A DNA stretch of 64,000 nucleotides. Origin: Neomoorella sulfitireducens. Its GTDB lineage: Bacteria > Bacillota > DSM-521 > Neomoorellales > Neomoorellaceae. Numbering within the stretch: the stretch's first letter is position 1; each line of letters opens with the position of its first letter. Positions 8,251-17,208 of the stretch are shown piece after piece. The stretch lies in NCBI RefSeq assembly GCF_024733845.1, contig NZ_JANRHG010000001.1, positions 372,001 through 436,000 of the forward strand, given 5' to 3'. The notes under the pieces were generated by a model, which saw only the letters and a program-made list of their open reading frames with translations, made no database searches and was not told where the DNA came from. The translations under genes were made by a program, and so were the position numbers.

Positions 8251-9620
8251 CAGTCACCACCTCCCTCAATTATAATTTCGCTGTTGAGGGTAATAATGGT
8301 GCCACTAATGCTGGCGTGAAGGCCGGATCCCAGGGTATCATCGTCTATGCGCGCCAAAAGGGAACCCTTTTCTACCCGGTCGCCTACCCTGACTACCGGT
8401 CGAGGAGCGACGCCAGCACCCTGCCTTAAGGGGAGGTGGACCCGGTTAACCGTGATGCTGTCTTCTATGAAAGTTACCGGGCGGGCGGCGTATTCTTTTA
8501 AGCCCAGGCGGTCGATAAGGCGTTTTGTGGGGACCTGCCGGCCTTCCCGAAAAGGAGAAGGAGTTGTAGCCTGCCAGGGGCCGGGCCGGAAACCTTTCTG
8601 CTGTAGTTCGGCCTTGATTTTCCTATTGACCTGCCGCGGGGAAAGGCTGAAGGGGCAGGCATAAAAATCGCAGAGGCCGCACTCGCTGCACAGCAGGGCC
8701 TGGGGCAGGGTTATATCGGCCAGGCCACAGGTAACCGCGCGCATGACCCTGTGGGGTTCCAGGGGATGGCCTAAAAGGTGCCGCGGGCAGAAGTCACTGC
8801 ACTGCATGCACTGGCAGCAGGCTTTGAGGGCTATCTTCAGCTCCCGGTTCAGGTCCCGCCGGTAACGGTCAGCCAGGGGGTGATCCAGTGGCAGGACAAT
8901 GATGCCCTTGGTAGTTTTAGTAACCGGCGCATTAAAGCTTGTAACCTTACCCATACAGGGACCCCCGGCGATAAGCAGGTATTCGTTTTCAATCGGACCG
9001 CCGGCCAGGTTCAGGAGTTCTCGCACCGGGGTGCCAACAGGTAACCTGGCGGTGACGGGTTGCCGGACGGCGCCGGTAACGGTGACGTATTTATGGGTTA
9101 CAGGTCTACCTGCCAGGGCGTGGTGAATATTATATAAGGTCTCGACGTTTAAAACCACCGCTCCAGCCTGCAGGGGTAAACCTCCCGGCGGAATTGTTTG
9201 GCCGGTGACGTTATAGGTCAATAAGTGCTCGTCCCCCATGGGGTAGACGTCCGGCAGGAGGTGGAGCCTTAGGCCGGGATAATTCCTTATTTCTCCTGCC
9301 AGGACAGCATGGGCCTCCCGGTATTTTTCTTTGAGGGTTATGACCCCTGTCTCGGCGCCGGTGGCCTGAACAAGGGTGGCTAAAGTGGCCAGGAGTTCCT
9401 CCGGGTAACGGGCCATTAGTTCCTGGTCGACTTTAAGTAAAGGTTCGCACTCGGCCCCGTTAATGATGACGGTCCGGATAGGGGTTTTAGTCTTCAGTTT
9501 AAAGGCGGTAGGGAAACCGCCCCCGCCGGCGCCGACCACCCCCGCGGCGGCAATTTTATTGATGATGGCGTTCAGTTCGCTGGCAGCTATTTCCTTCAAG
9601 GCGGTATTCACTCCGCTCAA
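8250..9620 (-). CDS. pduS: PduS-like NADH-binding flavo-iron-sulfur protein (RnfC family)
   Basis: 456 residues. The N-terminal half has the RnfC/NuoF-type nucleotide motif GVVGAGGGGFPTAFKL and GAECEPLLKVD, then an SLBB region around GPIENEYLLIAGGPCMG. Two 4Fe-4S motifs follow (CCQCMQCSDFCPRH and CSECGLCDFYACPF), and a C-terminal barrel-sandwich hybrid domain. PduS in propanediol BMCs reduces cobalamin; here no B12 enzyme is encoded, so the protein more likely passes electrons from NADH across or at the shell. The start is TTG at 9620, or possibly the GTG three codons later. It overlaps the BMC-T start. Confidence 0.88.
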   Translation of the reverse strand: MSGVNTALKEIAASELNAIINKIAAAGVVGAGGGGFPTAFKLKTKTPIRTVIINGAECEPLLKVDQELMARYPEELLATLATLVQATGAETGVITLKEKYREAHAVLAGEIRNYPGLRLHLLPDVYPMGDEHLLTYNVTGQTIPPGGLPLQAGAVVLNVETLYNIHHALAGRPVTHKYVTVTGAVRQPVTARLPVGTPVRELLNLAGGPIENEYLLIAGGPCMGKVTSFNAPVTKTTKGIIVLPLDHPLADRYRRDLNRELKIALKACCQCMQCSDFCPRHLLGHPLEPHRVMRAVTCGLADITLPQALLCSECGLCDFYACPFSLSPRQVNRKIKAELQQKGFRPGPWQATTPSPFREGRQVPTKRLIDRLGLKEYAARPVTFIEDSITVNRVHLPLRQGAGVAPRPVVRVGDRVEKGSLLARIDDDTLGSGLHASISGTIITLNSEIIIEGGGD

Positions 9621-9631
9621 GTTCCTTGTTC

Positions 9632-11104
9632 CTAGTCTACCGTCCGCAGCGCCCCGGCGATTACCGTCCGCTGTTCCCGGGTGTAGGTGCGGGGGGTGCA
9701 GATGCCCTCGCCGGTGGGGCTGGCGATGGTGTGGCTGAAATGCCCTTCGCCGCCGATGTTTAACCCGGCGGCCGAGGAGGCGTTGGCCACCAGGATGTCG
9801 GTCTGCAGCCTGCGGGCGTAAGCGGTGATGCGGCCGACGTCCCGGCTGTGGATGATGGCCGTGTGTTTAAAGCCGTGTTCCACCCGGGCAGCCAGCTCCA
9901 GGGCGGCGTCAAAGTCCGGCACCCGTACTAGGGGCAGGACGGGCAGCAGCTGTTCTTCCTGCACCAGGGGATGCTCCGGGGGACATTCCATGAGGGCAAT
10001 TCTGGTGCTTTCAGGGGCGTTGATGCCGGCTTGTTTTAATATAATGGTAGCGTCCCGGCCGATGAGGTCTGGATGGAAGCGCTTGCCGTCGGGCAGGATG
10101 GTGCGCATGAGTTTTTCTTTATCTCCTTCATCCCGCACGAGATAGGCGCCGTGGTTCTGCAGGTGGAAGAGGAGCTCATCGGCTATTGCTTCTACGGCGA
10201 TGATGACCTTCTCGGCTATGCAGAGGACGGTGTTGTCAAAGGCGGCGCCGTCGATGATACACCTGGCGGCGTAGTCCAGGTCCTGGACGGTTTCGTCAAC
10301 GACTACCGGGGGATTGCCGGGGCCGGCGGCAATGGCTTTTTTGCCGCTCCTTAAGGCGCGGTTGACTACTTCCGGCCCGCCGGTGGCCACAACCAGATCT
10401 ACCCCGGGATGGCTTAAGACCAGGTCCAGGTTTTCCAGGCTGACTTTATCGCCTACTACCAGCAAATCTTCGGGCCCGCCGGCTTCCTGGATGGCGGTGT
10501 TAAAAAGGCGCACCAGGTACTGGGTGGTTTTAAGCCCGTGGGGATGGGGCAGGAAGATGATGCTGTTGCCGGCGGCGACCATGCTGATGGCGTGGTTGAT
10601 GACACAGGAGCCGGGATGGGTGGCCGGCTCGATGGAAGCAATAAGGCCGAAGGGCGCCCGCTCAATCAAAATGAGGCCGTTGTCGCCGCTGATGGCTTCG
10701 GTCTTTAAGTCTTCAATGCCGGGTGTTAACCGGGCGGCAAAGAGCTTCTTCTGGATCTTGTCTTCTATCCGGCCGTAGCCGGTTTCTTCATGGGCCAGCC
10801 GGGCGATTGTTGCTACGTTTTCGATGGCTGCCCGGCGGATGGCGGCGACGATCTCGCCCCTGGTCTTGAGATTTAACTTGACCAGTTCTTGCTGCGCTCT
10901 TTTGGCGGCATGGATGGCTGTGTTGAGGTCGCTGTATACACCTCTGTCACCAAGGGAGGTAGCTACCGCGGCCCGGCCGGCCCGCGCCTGGCAGGCACCG
11001 CTACACGCTGTTGCTGCGGTAGCCGTCGTCCCATTGCGGGACTGCTGCTGGATGTTCTTTAAAACTTCGGCCACAATGCCGGCGATAATGTTTTCGTCGA
11101 TCAT
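9632..11104 (-). CDS. pduP: CoA-acylating aldehyde dehydrogenase (PduP/EutE type)
   Basis: 490 residues, aldehyde dehydrogenase fold. The catalytic cysteine lies in AFDNTVLCIAEK near residue 295, and the Rossmann part includes ERAPFGLIASIEPATHP. The family oxidises an aldehyde with NAD and CoA to acyl-CoA. In this cluster the expected substrate is lactaldehyde released by the aldolase. The first about 20 residues (IDENIIAGIVAEVLKNIQQQ) form an amphipathic helix followed by an Ala/Thr-rich linker with two cysteines (CSGAC), which is the usual build of a BMC encapsulation peptide. Confidence 0.93.
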   Translation of the reverse strand: MIDENIIAGIVAEVLKNIQQQSRNGTTATAATACSGACQARAGRAAVATSLGDRGVYSDLNTAIHAAKRAQQELVKLNLKTRGEIVAAIRRAAIENVATIARLAHEETGYGRIEDKIQKKLFAARLTPGIEDLKTEAISGDNGLILIERAPFGLIASIEPATHPGSCVINHAISMVAAGNSIIFLPHPHGLKTTQYLVRLFNTAIQEAGGPEDLLVVGDKVSLENLDLVLSHPGVDLVVATGGPEVVNRALRSGKKAIAAGPGNPPVVVDETVQDLDYAARCIIDGAAFDNTVLCIAEKVIIAVEAIADELLFHLQNHGAYLVRDEGDKEKLMRTILPDGKRFHPDLIGRDATIILKQAGINAPESTRIALMECPPEHPLVQEEQLLPVLPLVRVPDFDAALELAARVEHGFKHTAIIHSRDVGRITAYARRLQTDILVANASSAAGLNIGGEGHFSHTIASPTGEGICTPRTYTREQRTVIAGALRTVD

Positions 11105-11118
11105 TTCTGCTCACCGCT

Positions 11119-11391
11119 TTATGCCGGTAATACCCTGCTGAGGTCCGTATGGGGCCGCGGGATTACATGGACGGCAACAATCTCGCCGAGCCTCCCGGCG
11201 GCTGCGGCCCCGGCTTCGGTAGCCGCCTTGACGGCACCGACATCACCGCTGACCATGACGGTGACCAGACCGGACCCGATCTTCTCCATGCCGGCCAGTT
11301 CGACACTCGCGGCCTTGAGCATGGCATCGGCTGCTTCGATGGCAGCGACCAAACCTTTGGTTTCGATAAGCCCCAGGGCGCCGTCCTTCAT
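11119..11391 (-). CDS. BMC hexameric shell protein (BMC-H), copy 1
   Basis: 90 residues, a single BMC domain: [18 protein letters not shown] at the start, pore-loop KIGSG, then [17 protein letters not shown] and HVIPRPH. Such proteins form the hexagonal tiles of the shell. It is a close paralogue of the next gene upstream, from which it is separated by a single base pair of spacing, so the pair looks like a tandem duplication. Confidence 0.95.
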   Translation of the reverse strand: MKDGALGLIETKGLVAAIEAADAMLKAASVELAGMEKIGSGLVTVMVSGDVGAVKAATEAGAAAAGRLGEIVAVHVIPRPHTDLSRVLPA

Positions 11392-11392
11392 G

Positions 11393-11689
11393 TTAATCTA
11401 CCCCCTTAGTTTTGTCGTCTTTTTTAGCTGGCAGGATACGGGCTACATCGGCATGGGGACGCGGAATCACATGGACGGCAATGACTTCCCCGAGCTTAGC
11501 GGCGGCAGCACCGCCGGCTTCGGTGGCGGCTTTCACGGCACCGACTTCGCCGCTGACCATGACGGTCACCAGACCCGAACCTATCTTTTCCATGCCTACC
11601 AGTTCGACGCCGGCGGCTTTTAGCATGGCGTCGGCGGCTTCGATGGCCGCGACCAGTCCTTTGGTTTCGATGAGGCCTAAAGCGCTCAT
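11393..11689 (-). CDS. BMC hexameric shell protein (BMC-H), copy 2
   Basis: 98 residues, almost the same as the downstream copy over the first 88 residues, including the pore motif KIGSG and the end HVIPRPH. It differs by a charged C-terminal extension (KKDDKTKG) that the other copy lacks. The extension could face the shell surface and alter packing. Hexameric shell tile of the rhamnose-type microcompartment. Confidence 0.95.
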   Translation of the reverse strand: MSALGLIETKGLVAAIEAADAMLKAAGVELVGMEKIGSGLVTVMVSGEVGAVKAATEAGGAAAAKLGEVIAVHVIPRPHADVARILPAKKDDKTKGVD

Positions 11690-11747
11690 GGGTTGAATCT
11701 TCCTCCTTAATTTCTAAAGTTCTCCGGAATTTCTACTTAGGAATTCC

Positions 11748-12020
11748 TTAGCTTAAATACTCCGCCAGTTCTTCCTTGGGCCGGGCGATGACCCGGCTGG
11801 CAAAAACGGTGCTGACGTTAACAACCTGTTCCTTTGCCGCTTCGATGGCTGCCGTGACGGCGCTGACTTCACCGCTGATTTTTAATACCACCAGCCCGCC
11901 GCCTTTGGTAGGCTCCCAGCCGAGGATCGTAACTGCCGCTGTCTTGGCGGCAGTGTCTGCGGCGGCAACGGCAGCGGCCAGGCCGCGAACTTCAATGATA
12001 CCCAGGGCTTGGTTATTCAT
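11748..12020 (-). CDS. BMC hexameric shell protein (BMC-H), divergent copy
   Basis: 90 residues with one BMC domain: ALGIIEVRGLAAAVAAAD, then EPTKGGGLVVLKISGEVSA and SRVIARPKEELAEYL. The pore region reads TKGGG in place of KIGSG, so metabolite selectivity probably differs from the two paralogous tiles downstream. First shell gene in the transcription order, directly after the aldolase. Confidence 0.95.
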   Translation of the reverse strand: MNNQALGIIEVRGLAAAVAAADTAAKTAAVTILGWEPTKGGGLVVLKISGEVSAVTAAIEAAKEQVVNVSTVFASRVIARPKEELAEYLS

Positions 12021-12098
12021 GGTGTGCCTCCGTAATTGACTTGCACCGGTTGTAATTAATTTAACTTAAGGGTAGGATGTGGGTACATTAACCCTTCT

Positions 12099-12899
12099 TT
12101 ACTGTTTCCTATACCCAAGGGAAGCCAGGACCTGCCCGGTTACCGCGCTGATGATTTCCTGGAGTTCTTCGGCCGGGATGCCGCTCGCCCCCTTATCCGC
12201 CTGACCGGATATGTTGCAGGCTCCGCATCCCGTGCATCCCGGGTGACGGCCGCTGACGCCTAACTTTTCCCGGATCTGCAGCAGTTTCTCTACTTCCTCG
12301 CCGGGGAGAACCCGTTCCCCGCCGAGCTGCCGGGCTGCCAGGCTGATCTTGGCAAAGTGCTCGATGGATTCCATCTTGTAAAAGGCGTTGTAGACATCCG
12401 TCCCCATGGTCAGGGCACCATGATTTTCCAGCAGGACGGCATCGTATTTATCCAGGTACTCCCTGACCGCCAGGGGGATCTCTTCAGTAGAGGGAGTGCC
12501 GTACCTGGCGATGGGAACGGCGCCCAGGCTGATGATGATTTCCGGCAGTACCGGTTTGTCCAGGGGAATACCGGCGACGGCAAAGGCGGTGGCCACAGGC
12601 GGGTGGGCATGAACTACCGCCCGTACATCCGGCCGGTGCCGGTAAACATCCAGGTGCATTTTGATTTCCGATGAAGGTTTAACGTTAACGCTGCCGGCTA
12701 TTTTTCGCCCTTCCAGGTCCACCTTGATGATCATGTCGGGTGTCATAAAACCCTTGCTCACGCCCGTAGGGGTGGTTAAAACTTCATTCTCCCCGATGCG
12801 GACGCTGATATTACCGTCGTTGGAGGCGACAAAACCTTTAGCGTAAATACGCCGGCCTACTTCACAAATGTCCTGCCTGATTTGATACTCGGAAGCCAC
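12099..12899 (-). CDS. Class II sugar-phosphate aldolase with BMC targeting tail
   Basis: 266 residues. The catalytic domain (about 1-205) is a class II aldolase/fuculose-aldolase fold with SNDGNISVRIG, TPTGVSKGFM, KPSSEIKMHLDVYR, the Zn-binding pair VVHAHPPVA and a third His in LLENHGALTMG. It should split L-rhamnulose-1-phosphate or L-fuculose-1-phosphate into DHAP and L-lactaldehyde. Residues about 215-240 form a Gly/Cys-rich linker with CTGCGAC, and the last 25 residues (IPAEELQEIISAVTGQVLAS) form an amphipathic helix like a BMC encapsulation peptide. The start is GTG at 12899, 8 bases after GGAG. Confidence 0.92.
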   Translation of the reverse strand: MASEYQIRQDICEVGRRIYAKGFVASNDGNISVRIGENEVLTTPTGVSKGFMTPDMIIKVDLEGRKIAGSVNVKPSSEIKMHLDVYRHRPDVRAVVHAHPPVATAFAVAGIPLDKPVLPEIIISLGAVPIARYGTPSTEEIPLAVREYLDKYDAVLLENHGALTMGTDVYNAFYKMESIEHFAKISLAARQLGGERVLPGEEVEKLLQIREKLGVSGRHPGCTGCGACNISGQADKGASGIPAEELQEIISAVTGQVLASLGYRKQ

Positions 12900-12934
12900 T
12901 ATGATGTCTCCTCTCTTGCTAGCTACCTATTTCT

Positions 12935-13909
12935 TCAGGGCAGGAGGTGCTGCCGGATAAAGCTCAAGGTAGCAATAGCATCACCTTTTGCGATTAGCTC
13001 GTCCAGCTTGTTGATTCCCAGCCGCTCTAAAAGGTTTAAGATGCCTTTCAAAGTAGCAATGCTCTCCCGGCATACCTGTACCGGATCCTCCCGGTAAGGA
13101 AAGACGTCCAGGGAATACCAGCCGTCATAACCCACTTTTTGCAGCCAGTAAAGGAGCTCAATGTACTCGACCAGGTGGACCGAACCTACCAACAGGTCGT
13201 CGTCCCAGCTGCGATAGTTGTCATTGAAGTGGAAGTGGAACATCTTGCCGTGGCCGGCCAGTAACGCCAGGGCTTCAGCCACATTTTCCCCGGCATTGAG
13301 GGAATGGCCGACATCGATGGTAACCCCGATATTTTCCAGCCCTACCTCCTGGACCAGCAGGAGGGCCTTAGCGGCGTTATTAATGAAAGCATGAGTCCGC
13401 GGCTCCTTGGGCTTGTACTCTACGCAAACCCGGACATCGCTGCGATAACCGGCTATCTCCTTCAGGCTCTCTACCAGCCAATGCCATGCCTTTTGATAAT
13501 CCACCTGGAAGCAGTAATCAAAACCGTCCTGTCCCAGCCAGATATTAATCTGGTTCGCCCCCAGCCGGGCTGCTACGTCCATACCTTTTTGGGCCAGGGC
13601 TACGGCTTCCCTGCGGATAGAAGCATCGGCCGCCGCCAGGCTGCCAAACTGCCACCTGCGCTGCCCGCTGTGATCTACGCCAATAATAGAAGCCTGAAGG
13701 TTGTTAGCTTGCAGGGCCTTTTCAACTTCATCCAGGTTGGCATCGGTCACGTCGGCCGGGTAGTTTAACTCTACGCCGCTCAAACCGGGAATGCTGGCAG
13801 CCTCTTTGATGCGCTCCGCCACGGGTTTGCCTTCGCGATAACCGCTTAGTAAGAAGCGGTCACCGCAGCCGTCAAAGGCCCAGACGCCGGTGGAAAATCT
13901 GGTTTCCAT
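12935..13909 (-). CDS. TIM-barrel sugar isomerase, probable L-rhamnose isomerase (RhaI-like)
   Basis: 324 residues of the xylose-isomerase-like TIM-barrel family. Candidate metal ligands occur in VCVEYKPKEPRTHAF (Glu), GVTIDVGHSLNAGE (Asp, His), FHFHFNDNYRSWDDDLLVGS and YSLDVFPY. The DDDL-VGS segment resembles L-rhamnose isomerases of the Pseudomonas stutzeri type rather than RhaA of enterobacteria; this comparison is from memory. It lies between the ABC binding-protein gene and the aldolase, which fits a role converting L-rhamnose to L-rhamnulose. It could instead act on another deoxysugar. The length is shorter than the approximately 430 residues of described L-rhamnose isomerases. Confidence 0.75.
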   Translation of the reverse strand: METRFSTGVWAFDGCGDRFLLSGYREGKPVAERIKEAASIPGLSGVELNYPADVTDANLDEVEKALQANNLQASIIGVDHSGQRRWQFGSLAAADASIRREAVALAQKGMDVAARLGANQINIWLGQDGFDYCFQVDYQKAWHWLVESLKEIAGYRSDVRVCVEYKPKEPRTHAFINNAAKALLLVQEVGLENIGVTIDVGHSLNAGENVAEALALLAGHGKMFHFHFNDNYRSWDDDLLVGSVHLVEYIELLYWLQKVGYDGWYSLDVFPYREDPVQVCRESIATLKGILNLLERLGINKLDELIAKGDAIATLSFIRQHLLP

Positions 13910-13944
13910 GCTTATTACACCTGCCTCTAACGTTACTTCAGGTT

Positions 13945-13976
13945 AAAAGGGGAGGGGCAAACCCCTGTCCCTCCCC
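13945..13976 (-). terminator. Hairpin with T-run between binding-protein gene and isomerase gene
   Basis: GGGGAGGG and CCCTCCCC pair around a GC-rich loop, followed on the minus strand by TTTT. It lies immediately downstream of the solute-binding-protein stop codon. In a long operon it could act as a leaky terminator or as a 3' stabilising hairpin that leaves more binding-protein mRNA than downstream BMC mRNA. Confidence 0.6.
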
Positions 13977-13985
13977 AATTAACGT

Positions 13986-15032
13986 TTAGAAGTTGAATTG
14001 ATCGACGTTATCTTTGGTAAAATCGGTAGGCGGTCCCATAATGACCGTCTTGCCGTCTGATTGGACCTGGATCTTGCCTACATTGGGCACTTCCTGCCCG
14101 TCGGTGGGCTTCTTGCCATCCAGCATGTCTTTAATTAAGGCAACCGTAAGATAACCCAGTTTGGCCGGTTCCCATAAAGTCGCAACATCCAGGGACCCGT
14201 CCTTCAGATAGGTTTTGGAGTCATTGGGAAGGCCGGTCCCGACGACGCTGACTTTATCCTGCAAACCTTTTTCCTGAACCGCCTGGGCAGCGCCGATAGG
14301 AGCCGGGGTACTGATGCCAATAATACCCTTCAAGTTGGGATAAGCCTTGATCAGTTCCAGGGCCTTCTGGTAAGCCACCTGTTGCTTTTCATCGGATGGG
14401 ATCTTGTCGGTAACCAATTTCAGGTTGGGATATTTGCTTTTGGCATACTCCAGGCCATAGTTAATCCAGGTATTTAAATTAGCCGCTGAGAGACCTCCGG
14501 TAATAATTGCATATTCAGCACTATCGGTGCCCATACTCTGGACAAGCAGGTCCCAGATATGCTCACCATATTGCTTATCATCTATCTGGTGCACCGATAG
14601 ATCGACCACCGACTTATCGGCCGGTGTATCCCAGTCGACAACCAGGATACCTTTATCCTTGGCCTTCTTTAACACAGGGGTCAAGGCAGCCGGGTCGTTA
14701 GGCGCCACGGCAATAGCGTCAACGCCCTGGTTAATAAGATCTTCAATCATTTTTACTTGCTCAGCGGCATCGGCCTTGGTGGGACCGGTATAAATCACCT
14801 CTACGCCCAGGTCCTGGCCGGCCTTTTTGGCGCCCTGCTCGGAAGCGTTAAAATAGGGGATGCCTACCAGTTTGGGCATGACAACAATTTTATATTTATT
14901 GTCCTTGGTCGAAGCGGTCTGCTGCTGTCCTTGTTGCTGCTGCGACTGGGTGTTAGACTTGTCGCTGCCACAACCAGCTAAGAGGGAAACCATAAACAAC
15001 ACTGATAATAGAAGCGCTATAATTTTTTTCAT
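13986..15032 (-). CDS. Sugar ABC transporter substrate-binding lipoprotein
   Basis: 348 residues. A lipoprotein signal peptide with lipobox LLAGC ends at Cys21, followed by a Ser/Gln-rich linker and a type 1 periplasmic-binding-protein domain of the ribose/rhamnose family (VVMPKLVGIPYFNASEQG, AIAVAPNDPAALTPVLKKA, VDWDTPADKS). It captures sugar outside the membrane and delivers it to the two permeases and the ATPase encoded upstream. Gene context points to L-rhamnose. AAAGGAGG stands in front of the ATG. Confidence 0.92.
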   Translation of the reverse strand: MKKIIALLLSVLFMVSLLAGCGSDKSNTQSQQQQGQQQTASTKDNKYKIVVMPKLVGIPYFNASEQGAKKAGQDLGVEVIYTGPTKADAAEQVKMIEDLINQGVDAIAVAPNDPAALTPVLKKAKDKGILVVDWDTPADKSVVDLSVHQIDDKQYGEHIWDLLVQSMGTDSAEYAIITGGLSAANLNTWINYGLEYAKSKYPNLKLVTDKIPSDEKQQVAYQKALELIKAYPNLKGIIGISTPAPIGAAQAVQEKGLQDKVSVVGTGLPNDSKTYLKDGSLDVATLWEPAKLGYLTVALIKDMLDGKKPTDGQEVPNVGKIQVQSDGKTVIMGPPTDFTKDNVDQFNF

Positions 15033-15148
15033 TAATTCGATAACCTCCTTTTATCAAAGTGCGAAAAAAGGGATATAGTTGAATTTATCCAATTACTGTA
15101 CTTTTCCCCTCACCTCCTTAATCTCGTCTTTAATCCCTACTTCTCTTC

Positions 15149-16168
15149 TCACACGGCAATACCAATCTTTTTCGGCTCTTTTTTTACCCCCTTTCCCTGC
15201 TTTCTTTTACTAATGAAGGAGTTTAATAACAATACGGCAATTAACAGGACTCCCATGGTCACGTCGACCATAAACCTGTTAATACCAATTAAATTCAATC
15301 CGCTGGATAGTACCTGGACTATACCTGCTGCCACAACCGTTCCTACAACCTTACCATAGCCCCCTGCGATATCGGTCCCACCCAGGACCACAATGGCCAC
15401 GCTTTGTAATAAATAAGACGAACCATAATCCACCTTGGCCGAATTATAGCGGGAGGTCATAATGATGGCGGCCATGGCAGCCATCATTGCTGCATAGAGA
15501 TAAACAAGCATTACCACTTTTTTGGTATTGATGCCTGAAAAAAAGGTAGCCACCGGGTTACAGCCAAACATATAAACGCTTCTTCCCCAGGCCGTTCGCT
15601 CCAGTAAAATCAAAGTCAAAACGGCAAAGACGATAAATATTAAGATTGGAACGGGAATAAATCCCAAATAACCATTGCCAATCCACTGGTACTGTCCCGG
15701 AAATCCAGATATGGCACCGCCTTTGGTCAGCCAAACACTCATCCCTTCAAAAAGCGTCATGGTTCCGAGGGTGACAAGGATGGGCGAAACACCCACATAC
15801 GATATGAGTAAGCCGTTTACAAAGCCACAGATTAAGGCGGTGATTAGGGTTGCCAGCAGGGCCTTTATGATTAAAAATATAACTGCTGTTCCCTCAACCC
15901 CGGCACTATAGCCGGAAGACAGGACCAAAGCGCCAACTATCCCAGATAAGGCGGCAGTAAAGGTAATCGAAAGATCTATCCCGCCCGTAATAATAACCAC
16001 CATCATACCCAGGGCTATCAGGCCTAATTCGGGCAGCTGGGTGGCCATGGACTGGAGGTTCCCCAGGGTTAAAAACTTCGAGGGAGAAGCAGCTGACATT
16101 AGCAAAAAGAGACCCACAAAAACATACAGGAGTATCATTTCTTTGCTTGTTTTTAACAAAGATTCCAC
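15149..16168 (-). CDS. Sugar ABC transporter permease (RbsC family)
   Basis: 339 residues with about eight to ten hydrophobic helices. The family signature VIITGGIDLSITFTAAL is present, with VVLGGTDIAGGYGKVVGT near residue 270. It forms the transmembrane channel together with the paralogous permease encoded next to it, 5 bases upstream. Two different RbsC-like permeases next to one ATPase is the arrangement of rhamnose and autoinducer-2 importers. Confidence 0.92.
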   Translation of the reverse strand: MESLLKTSKEMILLYVFVGLFLLMSAASPSKFLTLGNLQSMATQLPELGLIALGMMVVIITGGIDLSITFTAALSGIVGALVLSSGYSAGVEGTAVIFLIIKALLATLITALICGFVNGLLISYVGVSPILVTLGTMTLFEGMSVWLTKGGAISGFPGQYQWIGNGYLGFIPVPILIFIVFAVLTLILLERTAWGRSVYMFGCNPVATFFSGINTKKVVMLVYLYAAMMAAMAAIIMTSRYNSAKVDYGSSYLLQSVAIVVLGGTDIAGGYGKVVGTVVAAGIVQVLSSGLNLIGINRFMVDVTMGVLLIAVLLLNSFISKRKQGKGVKKEPKKIGIAV

Positions 16169-16173
16169 CCTCT

Positions 16174-17172
16174 TTAATATTCTACATCCACTCTAGGCAG
16201 GCTCTTTTCCATCCGTTTCCTCTGGATTACATCAAAGCTGACAGCCAAGATAATGATTAACCCAACAATAATTTTTTGCCAGAAGGTCGGGATATGAGTC
16301 AGGATAAGCCCGTTATTCAGAACCGCCATAAATAAGACACCCAGGACTGTGCCAATGATAGAACCGTTACCACCCGCGAGACTGGCCCCTCCGACCACCA
16401 CTGCCGCGACTACTTGTAATTCAAACCCCAAAAAGGCATTGGGATCAACCTGTCGCATAATAGACGTATGGGTAACTGCCGCCACGCCCGCCAGGAAGCC
16501 CATATAGGCATATACAAATATCAAAGTGCGTTCTATATTTATACCAACTCTTTTGGCCGAAACAGGATTGCCGCCCACGGCATATACCGCCCTGCCCATG
16601 AGGGTATATTTTAATAGCGCCCAGGTCAATAAAGCCATTATCAGGAAAATTATTATCTGAATAGGGATTCCCACCACATTCCCACCGGCATCATGAAACT
16701 TAAAAAGGGTGATTTTGCCGAAATCTATAAACCAAGCAGGAAGATCGTTAATCCAGGAGCCGTTGGTGTAATAAAGCATAAGACCATTTATAATGCTCAT
16801 GGAACCCAGGGTAACTACAATGGCAGGAATATTAGCCCGGGCAATTAAAGTGCCGTTTATTATTCCAATGATAACCCCGCCTGCAACAGCAACTAAAAAA
16901 GTCAGTAGCAGGTTGCCGCCAAAAGTCACCATAAATTTGCCGATTAAAACCGTCAGCACCGCCACCGCCGCGCCGACGGATAGGTCGATTCCTCCTGTAA
17001 TAATGACCAGCGTCATTCCTAAAGCCATGATACCCAGGACGGCATTGTTTTTTAGCAGGTCAATTAAATTATCCGGCCGCAGGAAAACATTGCTGCGAGC
17101 ACTTATCAAGACTGATAGAACCACCAATATTATAAAAATCCATAGTTCCTTTGATTTGGTGCGTTGTTTCAT
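16174..17172 (-). CDS. Sugar ABC transporter permease (RbsC family), second subunit
   Basis: 332 residues, polytopic. Contains VIITGGIDLSVGAAVAV and VVVGGASLAGGNGSIIGTVLG, the same signature positions as its partner. It forms a heterodimeric channel with the downstream permease. Encoded 36 bases after the ATPase gene. Confidence 0.92.
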   Translation of the reverse strand: MKQRTKSKELWIFIILVVLSVLISARSNVFLRPDNLIDLLKNNAVLGIMALGMTLVIITGGIDLSVGAAVAVLTVLIGKFMVTFGGNLLLTFLVAVAGGVIIGIINGTLIARANIPAIVVTLGSMSIINGLMLYYTNGSWINDLPAWFIDFGKITLFKFHDAGGNVVGIPIQIIIFLIMALLTWALLKYTLMGRAVYAVGGNPVSAKRVGINIERTLIFVYAYMGFLAGVAAVTHTSIMRQVDPNAFLGFELQVVAAVVVGGASLAGGNGSIIGTVLGVLFMAVLNNGLILTHIPTFWQKIIVGLIIILAVSFDVIQRKRMEKSLPRVDVEY

Positions 17173-17208
17173 TTTTTACACCTTCTCCCTGTATCGCCGA
17201 AGGCAGGT

